Translations under genes and position numbers: made by a program
Shown here: positions 51,619-60,518 of the stretch, in pieces
Numbering within the stretch: the stretch's first letter is position 1
Layout of the letters: the number at the start of each line of letters is the position of its first letter
Notes under the pieces: model-generated
Seen by the model: only the letters and a program-made list of their open reading frames with translations
Database searches by the model: none
What the model was told of the DNA's origin: nothing
Assembly: GCF_002006995.1 (NCBI RefSeq)
Contig: NZ_MRUL01000012.1
Coordinates: 62,001 to 126,000 of the forward strand
Length of the DNA stretch: 64,000 bases
Origin: Izhakiella australiensis
GTDB taxonomy: Bacteria; Pseudomonadota; Gammaproteobacteria; Enterobacterales; Enterobacteriaceae
Reading direction: 5' to 3'

Positions 51619-52212
51619 CTAATAACTCAGCACGCCGGCCCAGGCTGAAATAAACAGGCACAGCGCCATCAGGCGTTGAAAAATAAGCAGGGTTCTGGCG
51701 GTGCGGAACAATTTATTTACCACTTTCCCCAACCAGGCCCAGCAGGACAGGCAAACCAGCGAGATCAGGAAAAACCAGAGCGCCATTAATGCAATATCCT
51801 GCAGCGTATGGTTTCCGCCAGGGGCAAATACGCCGATCACGGCCAGCGTCATCATCCACGTTTTTGGGTTAACCGCCTGCAGCAGCGCGGCGGCGCGTGT
51901 GGAGAACGGTTTATGGGAGCGGGTGGTTAAATTTGCCGCCGGCGCCTTAAAGAGTTGCCAGCTCATCCAGCTTAGCCACAGCACTCCTGCCCAGCTCATT
52001 ACCCTACGTACCAGCGGGTGGTGTTGCAGCACTTCTCCGACGCCGGCGCCGGAGAGCAGAACAATCAGGCTTGCCGCCAGGCAGGCGCTGAATACCGCCG
52101 GCAGGGTCCGCTTGACGCCATAGCGCTGGCTATTGGCGAGAATAAGGATATTGGTCGGCCCCGGCGTAATCGAGGCGACAAACGAGAACAGCAAAAACGG
52201 CATCAGGCTCAC
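51619..52212 (-). CDS. LysE/RhtB family amino-acid exporter
   Basis: A 197-residue inner-membrane protein with about six helices and the family start FVASITPGPTNILILANSQRYG and the VNPKTWMMTLAVIGVF segment. Such proteins export amino acids or homoserine lactones. It stands alone, convergent with the epimerase gene. Confidence 0.9.
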   Translation of the reverse strand: MSLMPFLLFSFVASITPGPTNILILANSQRYGVKRTLPAVFSACLAASLIVLLSGAGVGEVLQHHPLVRRVMSWAGVLWLSWMSWQLFKAPAANLTTRSHKPFSTRAAALLQAVNPKTWMMTLAVIGVFAPGGNHTLQDIALMALWFFLISLVCLSCWAWLGKVVNKLFRTARTLLIFQRLMALCLFISAWAGVLSY

Positions 52213-52321
52213 AGCAGGCTCCTTTATTTATTCCCTCCACTGTGCCGTGCGTTTTGCTAATTATCTGGAAGATTTGTGCAGGCAGGCGAACGGCTGGCGG
52301 TTCGCCTGCACATAAGTGAAA

Positions 52322-52879
52322 TTATCGCGCGCTGGCGCCCGGCAGGATGGCGTCAGCGATCACCTGAAACAGCCGGTCACTGCGCGGGGCGTGGGAGGGC
52401 TGGTCGCGCAGCCAGGCCAGCGCGGCAATCAGGTCGAATAGTTCCGAGCCGTTAAGATCTTGCCGGGCCAGCCCCTGCTCCTGAGCACGCAGAAGGAGCG
52501 AAGCCCCCGCCGCACGCAGCGTTACGCAAGAGCTATGCAGCGCCGAGTCATGATCTTCAATCGCACTCATCATCAGAGCGATAACGCCGCGATGCTGGTG
52601 CGTAAACAGAATAATTTCCTGTAGCCAACAGGTCAGGGCTTCTCCCGCTTGCGCGGCGGACTCGAGCTCCCTTGCTTTCGCTGCCAGCGCATCAAAGCTG
52701 GTGCGCAGCAAAGCTTCAAGCAACGCTTCGCGGTTGGGGAAATGCCGGTACAGCGTACCGAGACCGACCTCAGCTTTACGGGCTACATCGCGCAGTGATG
52801 CCCCGGCCCCCTGCTGGGCAAACACTTCTCGCGCGGTAATAAGTAAATGCTCGTAGTTTTTTTTAGCGTCGACTCTCAT
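52322..52879 (-). CDS. TetR-family transcriptional repressor
   Basis: A 185-residue repressor with an N-terminal helix-turn-helix (GASLRDVARKAEVGLGTLYRHFPNREALLEALL). The ATG at 52879 follows AAGGAGGCTT; the frame open upstream to 53044 lies in the divergent gene. It is divergent from an oxidoreductase gene and two palindromes lie between, so it very likely represses that gene and itself. This TetR-next-to-reductase layout is common for electrophile or drug responses. Confidence 0.93.
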   Translation of the reverse strand: MRVDAKKNYEHLLITAREVFAQQGAGASLRDVARKAEVGLGTLYRHFPNREALLEALLRTSFDALAAKARELESAAQAGEALTCWLQEIILFTHQHRGVIALMMSAIEDHDSALHSSCVTLRAAGASLLLRAQEQGLARQDLNGSELFDLIAALAWLRDQPSHAPRSDRLFQVIADAILPGASAR

Positions 52880-52887
52880 AAGCCTCC

Positions 52888-52917
52888 TTGACAAAAAGGA
52901 GCAGCGCTCCGTATATT
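52888..52917 (+). promoter_or_regulatory. Sigma-70 promoter of the quinone-reductase-like gene
   Basis: TTGACA (52888-52893) and TATATT (52912-52917) are 18 bp apart, an almost consensus sigma-70 promoter reading toward 52969. The first palindromic operator fills its spacer. Confidence 0.75.
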
Positions 52918-52932
52918 GTGGAGCACTGCTCC
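52898..52932. promoter_or_regulatory. Twin palindromic TetR operators
   Basis: GGAGCAGCGCTCC (52898-52910) and GGAGCACTGCTCC (52920-52932, a perfect palindrome around its central base) lie 22 bp centre to centre, two helical turns apart. One is inside the promoter spacer and one just after the -10, the positions expected for repression. They are the likely binding sites of the divergent TetR protein. Confidence 0.8.
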
Positions 52933-52968
52933 GAACATAGTAAACTTTTTTAGTTAGTGGAGAAAGCC

Positions 52969-53988
52969 ATGAGGGTAAAAACGATGAAAGCAATCCGCCA
53001 GCATGCATTCGGTGCTCCTGAAGTACTTTGCTATGAAGATGCACCCCGGCCAGAAATAAAAGCTGGTGAAGTGCTGATCGAGGTTCATGCGGCAGGCATT
53101 AATCCCCCTGACTGGTATCTGCGCGAAGGCTACAACATGCTGCCGGCGGAATGGCAGCCCAGGGTCACTTTTCCCTTTATTCCGGGCACGGATGTATCGG
53201 GCGTTATCGTTGCAGTTGCTGACGATGTTAACGGTTTTCATATCGGCGACGAGGTCTATGCCATGGTGCGCTTTCCCACAGGCCTTGCCGGCGAAAGTAG
53301 CGCCTATGCCGAATATGTTAACGTCCCGGCCACGGAGATAGCCCATAAGCCCGCCAGTCTCGATCATATTCACGCCGCCGGCGCGCCGATGTCGCTGCTT
53401 ACGGCCTGGCAGTTTCTGGTCGATATCGGACATAGCGAACAAAATCCACTCCAGCCTGCTCAGCATCAGCCGGTGCCGCTGGCGGGTAAAACGGTGGTGA
53501 TTAACGGCGCCGCTGGCGGCGTAGGCCACTTTGCCGTTCAGGTGGCGAAATTAAAGGGCGCGCGCACCCTGGCTATTGCCTCAGGCAGGCATGAAGCGCT
53601 GTTAAAAGAGCTCGGCGCCGATCAATTCTTTGATTACCAAACAACCCAGCCGGTAGAGGTGATTCGCGATGCCGATCTGGTACTCGATGCGGTAGGCGGT
53701 CAGGCTACGGCGCGCTTTTTGCCAACGCTGAGACCCGGCGGCGCCCTGTTTCCCATTTTCCCACTGGGATTTTCCGCGGCCAGCGAGGCCGAAAAGTTGG
53801 CGGTTACGGTTTCGGCAACCCAGGTACGTTCCAATGGGGCCCAGCTGGCCGAGCTAGGTCGCTTGCTGGAGACGGGAAAACTGCGCGTCATCGTAGACAG
53901 TATCTATCCACTCTGCGCCGCCCGACAGGCGCATCAACGCGCGGCGCAGGGCCATATTCAGGGAAAAATTGTTCTCAGGGTTCGCTAA
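52969..53988 (+). CDS. Zinc-independent MDR alcohol dehydrogenase/quinone oxidoreductase
   Basis: A 339-residue NADP-dependent medium-chain reductase. It has the N-domain motifs (AIRQHAFGAPEVLCYEDAPRPE, PGTDVSGVIVAV) and the cofactor loop VINGAAGGVGHFAVQVAK; zinc ligands are absent, as in quinone reductases. It starts at ATG 52969, 6 bp after GGAG; a GTG at 52957 and an ATG at 52984 are less likely. Probably detoxifies quinones or enals under the divergent TetR repressor. Confidence 0.92.
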   Translation: MRVKTMKAIRQHAFGAPEVLCYEDAPRPEIKAGEVLIEVHAAGINPPDWYLREGYNMLPAEWQPRVTFPFIPGTDVSGVIVAVADDVNGFHIGDEVYAMVRFPTGLAGESSAYAEYVNVPATEIAHKPASLDHIHAAGAPMSLLTAWQFLVDIGHSEQNPLQPAQHQPVPLAGKTVVINGAAGGVGHFAVQVAKLKGARTLAIASGRHEALLKELGADQFFDYQTTQPVEVIRDADLVLDAVGGQATARFLPTLRPGGALFPIFPLGFSAASEAEKLAVTVSATQVRSNGAQLAELGRLLETGKLRVIVDSIYPLCAARQAHQRAAQGHIQGKIVLRVR

Positions 53989-54319
53989 GCACAAACGGCG
54001 GCTCGGCCGGTGCGCTGCACACCAGGCATCTGCCCAACTCGCAGCAATATTTCAGGCTTATACTGTTTGCTGTAGGATATCGCCCTGCTTTATGGCAGTT
54101 AAATTATCACCGGACCTAAAGCGCCAGCGCTGACCGGCGCGAAGGTTTGCCGGGCGGATCGGCTGCCGGCGGGCTTTATTTGCCTTAGGGAAAAACGCAG
54201 GCAAGTTGGCGTTATACGGAACGCGATGATTCATTTACGGTTTATTCTTAAAGCACGAAGCTTTTTGCTGTACTACGCTTGTTATGCTGATAAAGCGAAT
54301 ACCGTTTAATGAGGATATT
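53989..54319. other. 331-bp gap with no supported gene
   Basis: Between the reductase gene and the small secreted protein I see no gene, clear terminator or repeat. A GC-rich tract (54120-54180) gives way to an AT-rich one before the next start. Confidence 0.6.
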
Positions 54320-54676
54320 ATGAAAAAAACAGTGATGACACTTTCTGCAATTCTGCTGGCAGCCCCGGTTTTTGCCGCTACCACACATGCGACTGATGAC
54401 ACCGTTGCCGCTGCCCACAAAGGTGAAAACACCGCCAAGGAGAAGCTGCATCAAGCCCAGGATAAAGGAAGCGAGCTGAAGCTCAAATCCAAGCATGCGG
54501 CTGAAGGTAAAAGCAACAGTACCAGCAGCAAGGTGAGTGAAGGCTCGCAAAAAGCCTGGAACAAAACCAAGCAGGGCACTGAAAAAGGTTGGGATGCAAC
54601 CAAAGAAGGTACTGAAAAAGGCTGGAACAAAACCAAAGAAGGTGCGCAGTCTTTGAAGAAAAAAGTCAGTGAATAA
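54320..54676 (+). CDS. Small secreted protein with 11-residue Lys/Glu/Trp repeats
   Basis: A 118-residue protein not matched to a named family. It has a signal peptide (residues 1-19, cleavage after PVFA). The mature part is highly charged and lacks Cys. Three 11-residue repeats occupy 76-108 (SQKAWNKTKQG, TEKGWDATKEG, TEKGWNKTKEG), followed by AQSLKKKV. The pattern resembles the amphipathic 11-mer helices of group 3 LEA or apolipoprotein-like proteins. A periplasmic protective or membrane-binding role is inferred. It has its own terminator and seems monocistronic. Confidence 0.75.
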   Translation: MKKTVMTLSAILLAAPVFAATTHATDDTVAAAHKGENTAKEKLHQAQDKGSELKLKSKHAAEGKSNSTSSKVSEGSQKAWNKTKQGTEKGWDATKEGTEKGWNKTKEGAQSLKKKVSE

Positions 54677-54691
54677 TGCCTGACTCGCTTT

Positions 54692-54720
54692 GCAGAAAAG
54701 CCGCCATTGCGGCTTTTCTT
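54692..54720 (+). terminator. Terminator after the repeat protein
   Basis: AGAAAAGCCGC-CATT-GCGGCTTTTCTTG: a stem with a T-rich 3' side, 16 bp after the stop. The following 275 bp up to the dehydrogenase start are AT-rich and hold no supported gene. Confidence 0.8.
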
Positions 54721-54995
54721 GTTTCTACGGCTCGGCCACCTGCCCTACTTCGCGTTACCGCCCGCTAATCATTTCTGCCCGCCTCAGCGGCTGCCTCTTC
54801 CCTTCAGTCTTTATCGTTACAAAGTACGGCAGCGATATTGGTCAACCAATTTCAATAAACTGGTTGACAAAAATCGCACATTGCACAAATTTAGTCACAG
54901 CTAAACGAAGCAGCGCGCTGCCATTGTCTTTTGGGCGCGCTGGCGCTTATTTTCCGACCCGACGGCCAGCAGGCTTGTCGATAACAGGAGCCAGC

Positions 54996-56470
54996 ATGCA
55001 ACAGAATATTGCCAACGCCGCGATCAGCGTTTCCCGGCCGCAGTGGGATCCATCGCGCCTGGTATCCCGCATCGTGCATCTGGGATGCGGCGCCTTTCAT
55101 CGGGCGCATCAGGCGCTGTATACCCATCTGCTGCTGGCGAGCGGCAACGGCGACTGGGGGATTTGCGAGGTTAACCTGCGCAGCGGTGCCGGTGCGCAGC
55201 TGATTGAAAACCTTAAGGCGCAAAACCTGCTGTATTGCGTCGCAGAGCGCGGAGCCGAGCACACCCGCCAGGAAGTGATCGGCGCGATTAAGGAGGCGTT
55301 ACACCCCGGCGCTGATGGCTGTGAAGGGATCCTGGAAGCGATGGCGCGTACAGAAACGGCGATCGTCTCGCTGACCATTACGGAAAAGGGCTACTGCACT
55401 GAAGCATCCAGCGGCAATCTGGATTTTAATAGCCCGCTGATAAAAACGATCTGTCGCATCCACAGCAGCCGCAGTCAGCCATTGGTTATATCGTTGAAGC
55501 GCTGAACAGGCGTCGCCAGCGCGGCCTGAAGGCGTTTAGCGTGCTGTCCTGCGACAACGTGCGGGAAAATGGCCACGTAGCCAGAACCGCCGTATTACAG
55601 CTGGCCGCGGCCCGCGACCAGCAGCTGGCGCAATGGATTGACGCTAACGTGACCTTTCCCTGCACCATGGTTGATCGCATAGTGCCGGCCGCGACGGAAC
55701 AAGCGCTTGAGCAAATCGCCGATCAACTTGGCGTTTACGATCCCTGCGCTATCGCCTGCGAGCCGTTTCGTCAGTGGGTAATCGAGGATAATTTCGTTAA
55801 CGGCCGGCCGGACTGGGATCGGGTGGGCGCGCAGTTTGTGAGTGATGTGAAGCCGTTTGAACTGATGAAGCTACGCATGCTCAATGCCAGCCACTCCTTT
55901 CTCGCCTACCTCGGCTGTCTGGGCGGCTATGACACCATTGCCGCGACAATGGCTAATCCGGCCTGGCGCGCAGCGACGCTGAGCCTGATGCTTGATGAGC
56001 AGGCGCCGACCCTGACCATGCCGCCGGGTATCGATCTCAACGCGTACGCGCAGCGGCTGATCGAACGCTTCGCTAACCCTTCCCTCAGGCATCTGACCCG
56101 GCAAATAGCAATGGATGGCAGTCAGAAGTTGCCGCAGCGCCTGCTGGATTCACTTCGTCAGCATCTGGCGCAGGGACAGCTGCCTCCCCTGCTAATCCTT
56201 GGCGTTGCCGGCTGGATGCGCTACATCAGCGGCACTGACCAGCAAGGCGGCGCCATCGAGGTGATCGACCCGCTGGCGCCGCAGTTTAAGGCGATCCACC
56301 AGCAGTATGCCAGCGCGCCGGAGCGCGTTGGCGCCCTGTTGGCTATTGAGGCTATTTTTGCTCATGACCTGTCCGGCAACCAGGATTTTGTCAATGCGCT
56401 TACCGATGCCTATCAGCAGCTGCTGGCGCAGGGCGCGCAGGCAACCCTGCAAGGCCTGAGGCCGCACTAA
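54996..56470 (+). pseudogene. Fructuronate reductase/mannonate dehydrogenase family protein, frameshifted
   Basis: The family (UxuB, YeiQ, YdfI) oxidises or reduces hexuronates and polyols with NAD. The first part (ATG 54996 after ACAGGAG) gives IVHLGCGAFHRAHQALYTHLL and TITEKGYC, then loses homology after PLIK near 55446. The second part, in the -1 frame, continues with SAIGYIVEALNRRRQRGLKAFSVLSCDN and runs to 56470 with the Lys-containing KLRMLNASHSFLAYLG. Adding one A to the A5 run at 55442-55446 restores a 491-residue protein of family length. Either a true one-base deletion or a sequencing error. Confidence 0.9.
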
Positions 56471-57369
56471 GTCCTCGTATCAGCGGCGCCAATATTGTCG
56501 TTCAGCCAGTTAATGAGCAGCCTTATTCGCGCCGGTAGAAAGGTTTTCGACGGATAATAGAGCCACAGCACGACAGGCGCGGGTTCGTATCCGGCCAGCA
56601 GCCGGATGCAGCGCCCTTCGGCCACGGCGGCACTGACGTAATCCCAGGGCAGCGTGGCAATGCCCTGCCCGCGTAAAACGGACTGAACGATAGCGCTGGA
56701 CGAGTTAACGATGAGATTACCGGCCGGCACAAACTGCAGGTTGTTATCACCCTGCGAAAAAATCCAGGGTAATAGCCTGCCCGAGCTGGGGGAGCGATAG
56801 GCAATGCAGTTGTGACCGGAAAGCGCTTGCGGACTGCGTGGTGTGGGGCGACCGTCAAGATAATCCCGGCTGGCGACGGTCACCATCCTCATTTTATACA
56901 GCGGTCGGGCAATCAGGCGGCTGTCCTGATTAATGTTATTACCGATCCCTAAGTCAAAGCGATGCTCAAGAAGATCGATAACGCGGTCGTTGAAGTGCAG
57001 ATCAAGAATAATATCGGGATAGGCTGACTGAAACGCCAGCAGCTGCGGATAAATAACGTTCAACCCCATTTCATTAGGCAAATTAACCCTTATCACGCCG
57101 GAAGCCTGCTCTTTTCGCTGGCGGGTATGGTCTATCTGCTCGCTAATCGCCTGAAACAGCGGTGCAATATTGTCATAGAACTCCTGCCCGTCGGCGGTCA
57201 GTTTTACCGCATGGGTCGAGCGGGAAAAAAGCCGGCTGTTCAGCGAGCTCTCCAGCGCCGTTATCGCTTTGCTAAGCGCCGCCGGAGAAATCCCCATTTC
57301 GCGCGCGGCGCCGGAAAAGCTCCCGGTATTAACCACGGCAATAAAATGAGGCAGCTGCCTGGGAATCAT
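56467..57369 (-). CDS. LysR-family transcriptional regulator
   Basis: A 300-residue regulator with the N-terminal helix-turn-helix (FIAVVNTGSFSGAAREMGISPAALSKAI) and a CrgA-like effector domain (NLPNEMGLNVIYPQLLAF, GLGIATLPWD-like GQGIATLPWDYV). It overlaps the last 4 bp of the dehydrogenase gene tail to tail and is divergent from the broken nitroreductase gene, its probable target. Confidence 0.92.
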   Translation of the reverse strand: MIPRQLPHFIAVVNTGSFSGAAREMGISPAALSKAITALESSLNSRLFSRSTHAVKLTADGQEFYDNIAPLFQAISEQIDHTRQRKEQASGVIRVNLPNEMGLNVIYPQLLAFQSAYPDIILDLHFNDRVIDLLEHRFDLGIGNNINQDSRLIARPLYKMRMVTVASRDYLDGRPTPRSPQALSGHNCIAYRSPSSGRLLPWIFSQGDNNLQFVPAGNLIVNSSSAIVQSVLRGQGIATLPWDYVSAAVAEGRCIRLLAGYEPAPVVLWLYYPSKTFLPARIRLLINWLNDNIGAADTRT

Positions 57370-57532
57370 GTCGTTAACCTTTAGTTAAGATAGTTATAAC
57401 GCTCAATCTTATTCCACCGGAACGTTAATCAGACTGTAATGACACGACTGAACGTTGAGCCCTTTCCAGAGGCGTTTGAAATGACGTTTTACAGCAACCA
57501 AAAAAATAAGCGAATAATCGGAGGACATTATC

Positions 57533-58285
57533 ATGACCAGTCTGAACAGCACGTTAGAATTAATGCGCCAGCGTCGATCAATTCGGCGCTTTACCGGGGA
57601 AAAGATCAGCGACGATGATTTATGTAATATTATTCAGGCTGCGCAGCAGGCGCCATCTTCAGTTAATGGTCAGCAGATTTCATTGATCGTTGTTCGGGAT
57701 AAAGGAAAAATTAAAAAGATTGCTGAGCTAGCCGGCGGCTAGTCTCAGGTGGCCTGTGCGGACGTTTTCATTACCTTACTGATTGATTTCAACCGTACCG
57801 CCTACGCCGTTTCTCGCGGCGACGCTCAGCAGATTGTCGAACAAGCGGCGGAGGGTATTATCGTCGGCTCCTTCGACGCCGGCATTATGCTGAACGCGTT
57901 ACAAACGGCGACGATCAGCCTTGGCTATGGTACGACGGCGATTGGCGGCATTCGCTACTATCCTGAAAAGATGGTTAGGTTACTTGAATTACCGGCCAAA
58001 ACTTATCCTATCGCCGGCATGACGATCGGCGTGATTGACCGGGATCATCTACCAAAGACTAAGCCAAGGGTTCCCGTTGAAAGTTTTGCCATGCGAGAAC
58101 GCTACGATAGCCAGAAAGTGAAAGACGGCGTTGATACTTACGATCGCCAGCTGCGGGCATGGTGGGACAATCAGGGACTGGAGAAAATGAAAAGCTATAG
58201 CGCATCGCTGGCCGAAACCTACACTACCAACCGCTATTACAAGATTGCCAGTACGCTGGCCGACCAGGGATTTATCTTTAAGTAA
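57533..58285 (+). pseudogene. NfsA-like FMN nitroreductase, interrupted by an amber codon
   Basis: The frame encodes an NADPH-dependent nitroreductase of the NfsA type: RQRRSIRRFTGEKISDDDLCNIIQAAQQAPSS at the N-terminus, then VACADVFITLLIDFNR, LGYGTTAIGGIRY and a C-terminal tail. A TAG codon at 57740-57742 falls after ELAGG exactly where relatives have Gln (GGQ), one C-to-T change from CAG. The frame is otherwise intact over 250 codons. AATCGGAGGA precedes the start. The product is cut to 69 residues unless the codon is suppressed. Confidence 0.88.
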
Positions 58286-58443
58286 GCTTATTTATTCAAG
58301 TCCGCCTGTTTCGCGTAATATCATTATGTCCGGGTGAGCCTGATGACATTGTTTTAATCTTCCCACCGATTTTCAGGGATGATTTTATAATATGGCTTTT
58401 GGCTGCCAGAATCGTTAACCAGCATGACCTTCAAGGAGGAAAC

Positions 58444-58743
58444 TTGAGCGTTCTGAATAAGGCATTTTGCATTAGCGCTGTGCTGCTGTGCGCATCCTGC
58501 GCGGACGGCGGCATCACTTCCGGGCGGGAGGCATCCGACTGGCGGCAAAATCCACAGCTAAACCATGCACCGCCGCCCTATGGTGATAACCTCTATCGCG
58601 ACGTCGGCTATCCGACCCCGGAATACCGCCACTGGGTACACCAGCAGCTTCGCGAACAGCGGCTGCGCGATCGTGGCAGGGTTGATAACAGCACCGATTC
58701 AGGGACCGGTTTTGGCCAAAGGCCCGATACTTCCAGCTGGTAG
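58444..58743 (+). CDS. Small lipoprotein with TTG start
   Basis: A 99-residue protein with a lipoprotein signal ending in Cys19 (VLLCASC). The mature part is polar and ends with a Gly/Ser/Thr-rich tail; the middle has the tract PPPYGDNLYRDVGYPTPEYRHWVHQQL. No family recognised. The TTG start at 58444 is chosen because AAGGAGGAAAC lies directly before it; an ATG at 58399 in the same frame would put the hydrophobic segment too deep for a signal peptide. Confidence 0.7.
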   Translation: MSVLNKAFCISAVLLCASCADGGITSGREASDWRQNPQLNHAPPPYGDNLYRDVGYPTPEYRHWVHQQLREQRLRDRGRVDNSTDSGTGFGQRPDTSSW

Positions 58744-58833
58744 CCGCATTGTGCTGGCGACGCAGGCCGGAGCCGTGGCGTCGCCGCCCGTCCGGCCCCG
58801 CCGCCGGTGAAAGTCGCATTGCGGCGGAACGCG

Positions 58834-59298
58834 TTATATCACCGGCACCACATGCAGTTTTGTCCCGGCGCGCCACAGGGCAAATGCGCCGCTGTATACG
58901 CGTCCTTGCGTTGCGCCACTCGCGGTGGCAACGGCCGGATCGGCGACCTGAATCGCCACATCATAACCACGGCCGATGACGTAAGGGAAATTAAAGTCGT
59001 TAACGCATTTACCCGGCACCGCCGCCAGGTACTTGCCTTTTTGCCAGGGGTACTGGCGGATGATAAATCGGTTCGGATTACCGCGTTCGCTGATGTAGAT
59101 GCTGAACAGCTTCTCTTCACTACGCAAATGCGGCAGGGTAATACACACTTTATTCGCTACGATTTTGGCATAGGTCCGGTAAACTTCTGATTGCCCCGCC
59201 TGCTGTTGGGCACAGCCAGCCAGCAGCGTTCCCGCCAAAACTAGCGCCGCAGCACCCAGCCTGCGCAGTCCCATTCCATCTAATCTGTTGTTTGTCAT
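58834..59298 (-). CDS. Putative periplasmic lipoprotein of the T6SS-immunity type
   Basis: A 154-residue protein with a lipobox ending in Cys29 (GTLLAGCAQQ). The domain pattern VANKVCITLPHLRSEEKLFSIYI, PGKCVNDFNFPY and GYDVAIQV recalls enterobacterial lipoproteins annotated as putative T6SS immunity periplasmic lipoproteins; that label is from family memory and no effector gene is next to it here. The start at 59298 is preferred over 59307 because AAGGG is 9 bp away. Convergent with the TTG-start lipoprotein. Confidence 0.65.
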   Translation of the reverse strand: MTNNRLDGMGLRRLGAAALVLAGTLLAGCAQQQAGQSEVYRTYAKIVANKVCITLPHLRSEEKLFSIYISERGNPNRFIIRQYPWQKGKYLAAVPGKCVNDFNFPYVIGRGYDVAIQVADPAVATASGATQGRVYSGAFALWRAGTKLHVVPVI

Positions 59299-59632
59299 TT
59301 CTGGCATCCCTTAAAAACGCTTTTTACTATGCCCACTTTTAACCGCGCGCGGTAGTCGCTGAACGTTATCCGGGCTGATAAAAGTAACTTTGTTATCATA
59401 ATGATTTATATGAATTTTATATAAAACCGCTTATTAAATCGCGCGATCTATATCACATTCCCCCCTCGTACAGCATTTCATCGACAAAATGCCTGAAAAT
59501 AAAGATCTTTCGCCAATTGCCAGAAAACACCCAGCGATATATTTTACAACTAAGCTGAAAACCCAGTAATAAACACTGCATTATTGGTTGGTCGCATTGT
59601 TAAATACTGGTTAAAATTGCAAGGTGCAGTTT
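59299..59632. other. AT-rich gap upstream of alaE
   Basis: 334 bp with no gene, strongly AT-rich at 59390-59440 and 59560-59620. It should carry the divergent promoters of alaE and the lipoprotein gene. I place no operator; E. coli alaE is induced by L-alanine via Lrp. Confidence 0.55.
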
Positions 59633-60073
59633 ATGATCTCTCCTTTCCGTATGCGTCATGCCGTGGCCGATATCGTGGCAATGGTCGTTTATTGCTTTGT
59701 TACCGGCATGATCACCGAGATCTTTATTAGCGGAATGAGTTTTGATCGTTCTCTTTCATCGCGCCTGTTTGCTATCCCGGTCAACGTTGTTATTGCCTGG
59801 CCTTACGGCGTGTGGCGCGATGCGCTGTTGGCAAAAGCGCGTCAGGCCAGTCCGGCAAGCTGGCTGCGCTCGCTGGCGGACGTCATTGCTTACGTCAGCT
59901 TTCAGTCGCCGGTTTATGCACTGATACTGCTCAGCATCGGTGCGAGCCTGCAGCAAATTATTGCCGCCGTCAGCGCCAATCTGCTGGCTTCGATGCTGCT
60001 GGGCGGTGTTTATGGCTACTTCCTCGACTTTTGTCGCCGTCTGTTTGGCATCCGGCTGGCTAAAGCCGCCTGA
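59633..60073 (+). CDS. alaE: L-alanine exporter AlaE
   Basis: AlaE exports excess L-alanine. The 146-residue product has four helices and matches E. coli AlaE along its length: [61 protein letters not shown] and [11 protein letters not shown]. The ATG at 59633 is 8 bp after AAGG. Its position near ygaC/ygaM/nrdH is the E. coli order. Confidence 0.96.
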   Translation: MISPFRMRHAVADIVAMVVYCFVTGMITEIFISGMSFDRSLSSRLFAIPVNVVIAWPYGVWRDALLAKARQASPASWLRSLADVIAYVSFQSPVYALILLSIGASLQQIIAAVSANLLASMLLGGVYGYFLDFCRRLFGIRLAKAA

Positions 60074-60075
60074 GC

Positions 60076-60191
60076 GCCAGCGATCTCCCACTAAAATCTG
60101 CCAGTACAGGCTAGCGCCGACACATCCCGCGCGGCCAGCTATCCCCCGCTAAAATCTGGCAGTGCAGGCCAGCGCCGGCCATATCCCGCGC
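60076..60191. repeat. Two tandem 58-bp repeats after alaE
   Basis: Copies at 60076-60133 and 60134-60191 share GCCAGC, CTAAAATCTG and CAGCGCCG...CATATCCCGCG-type sequence with about a dozen differences. They start directly after the alaE stop. No terminator-like stem was recognised in them. The rest of the gap to 60518 is tsx leader. Confidence 0.75.
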
Positions 60192-60417
60192 TTTTCTCTG
60201 TCTCCCCCAGCCCGCTTAACAGCCTCTGCCGCGATCGGCACCTACGCAACCGTTTACCGGGCAACGTCAAGGCTATTCCTTACACGGTATTTACAACCAG
60301 GATAAAGCGTGATTTTAATCACTAAAAATATAAAAATAAATGAAACAAAAATTGACAAGTGTGAGGAAAATCTATTTTCTTAAGCACGTCTGCAGGCACA
60401 CTGCCGCAGCGATCTTG

Positions 60418-60447
60418 AGAGGTGAAAACGCGGTTTAATTCACCTCT
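60418..60447. promoter_or_regulatory. 9-bp inverted repeat in the tsx leader
   Basis: AGAGGTGAA (60418-60426) and TTCACCTCT (60439-60447) are perfect inverted repeats with a 12-bp spacer, 72 bp before the tsx start. Candidate operator (E. coli tsx is under DeoR, CytR and CRP) or leader hairpin; it does not fit those consensus sites well. Confidence 0.55.
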
Positions 60448-60518
60448 GTTAACCTTCCAGGCGATCGGTTCTGTCTGACAGAGACCTACGCCAGGCATAT
60501 TAAGCATGTGGTAATAGA

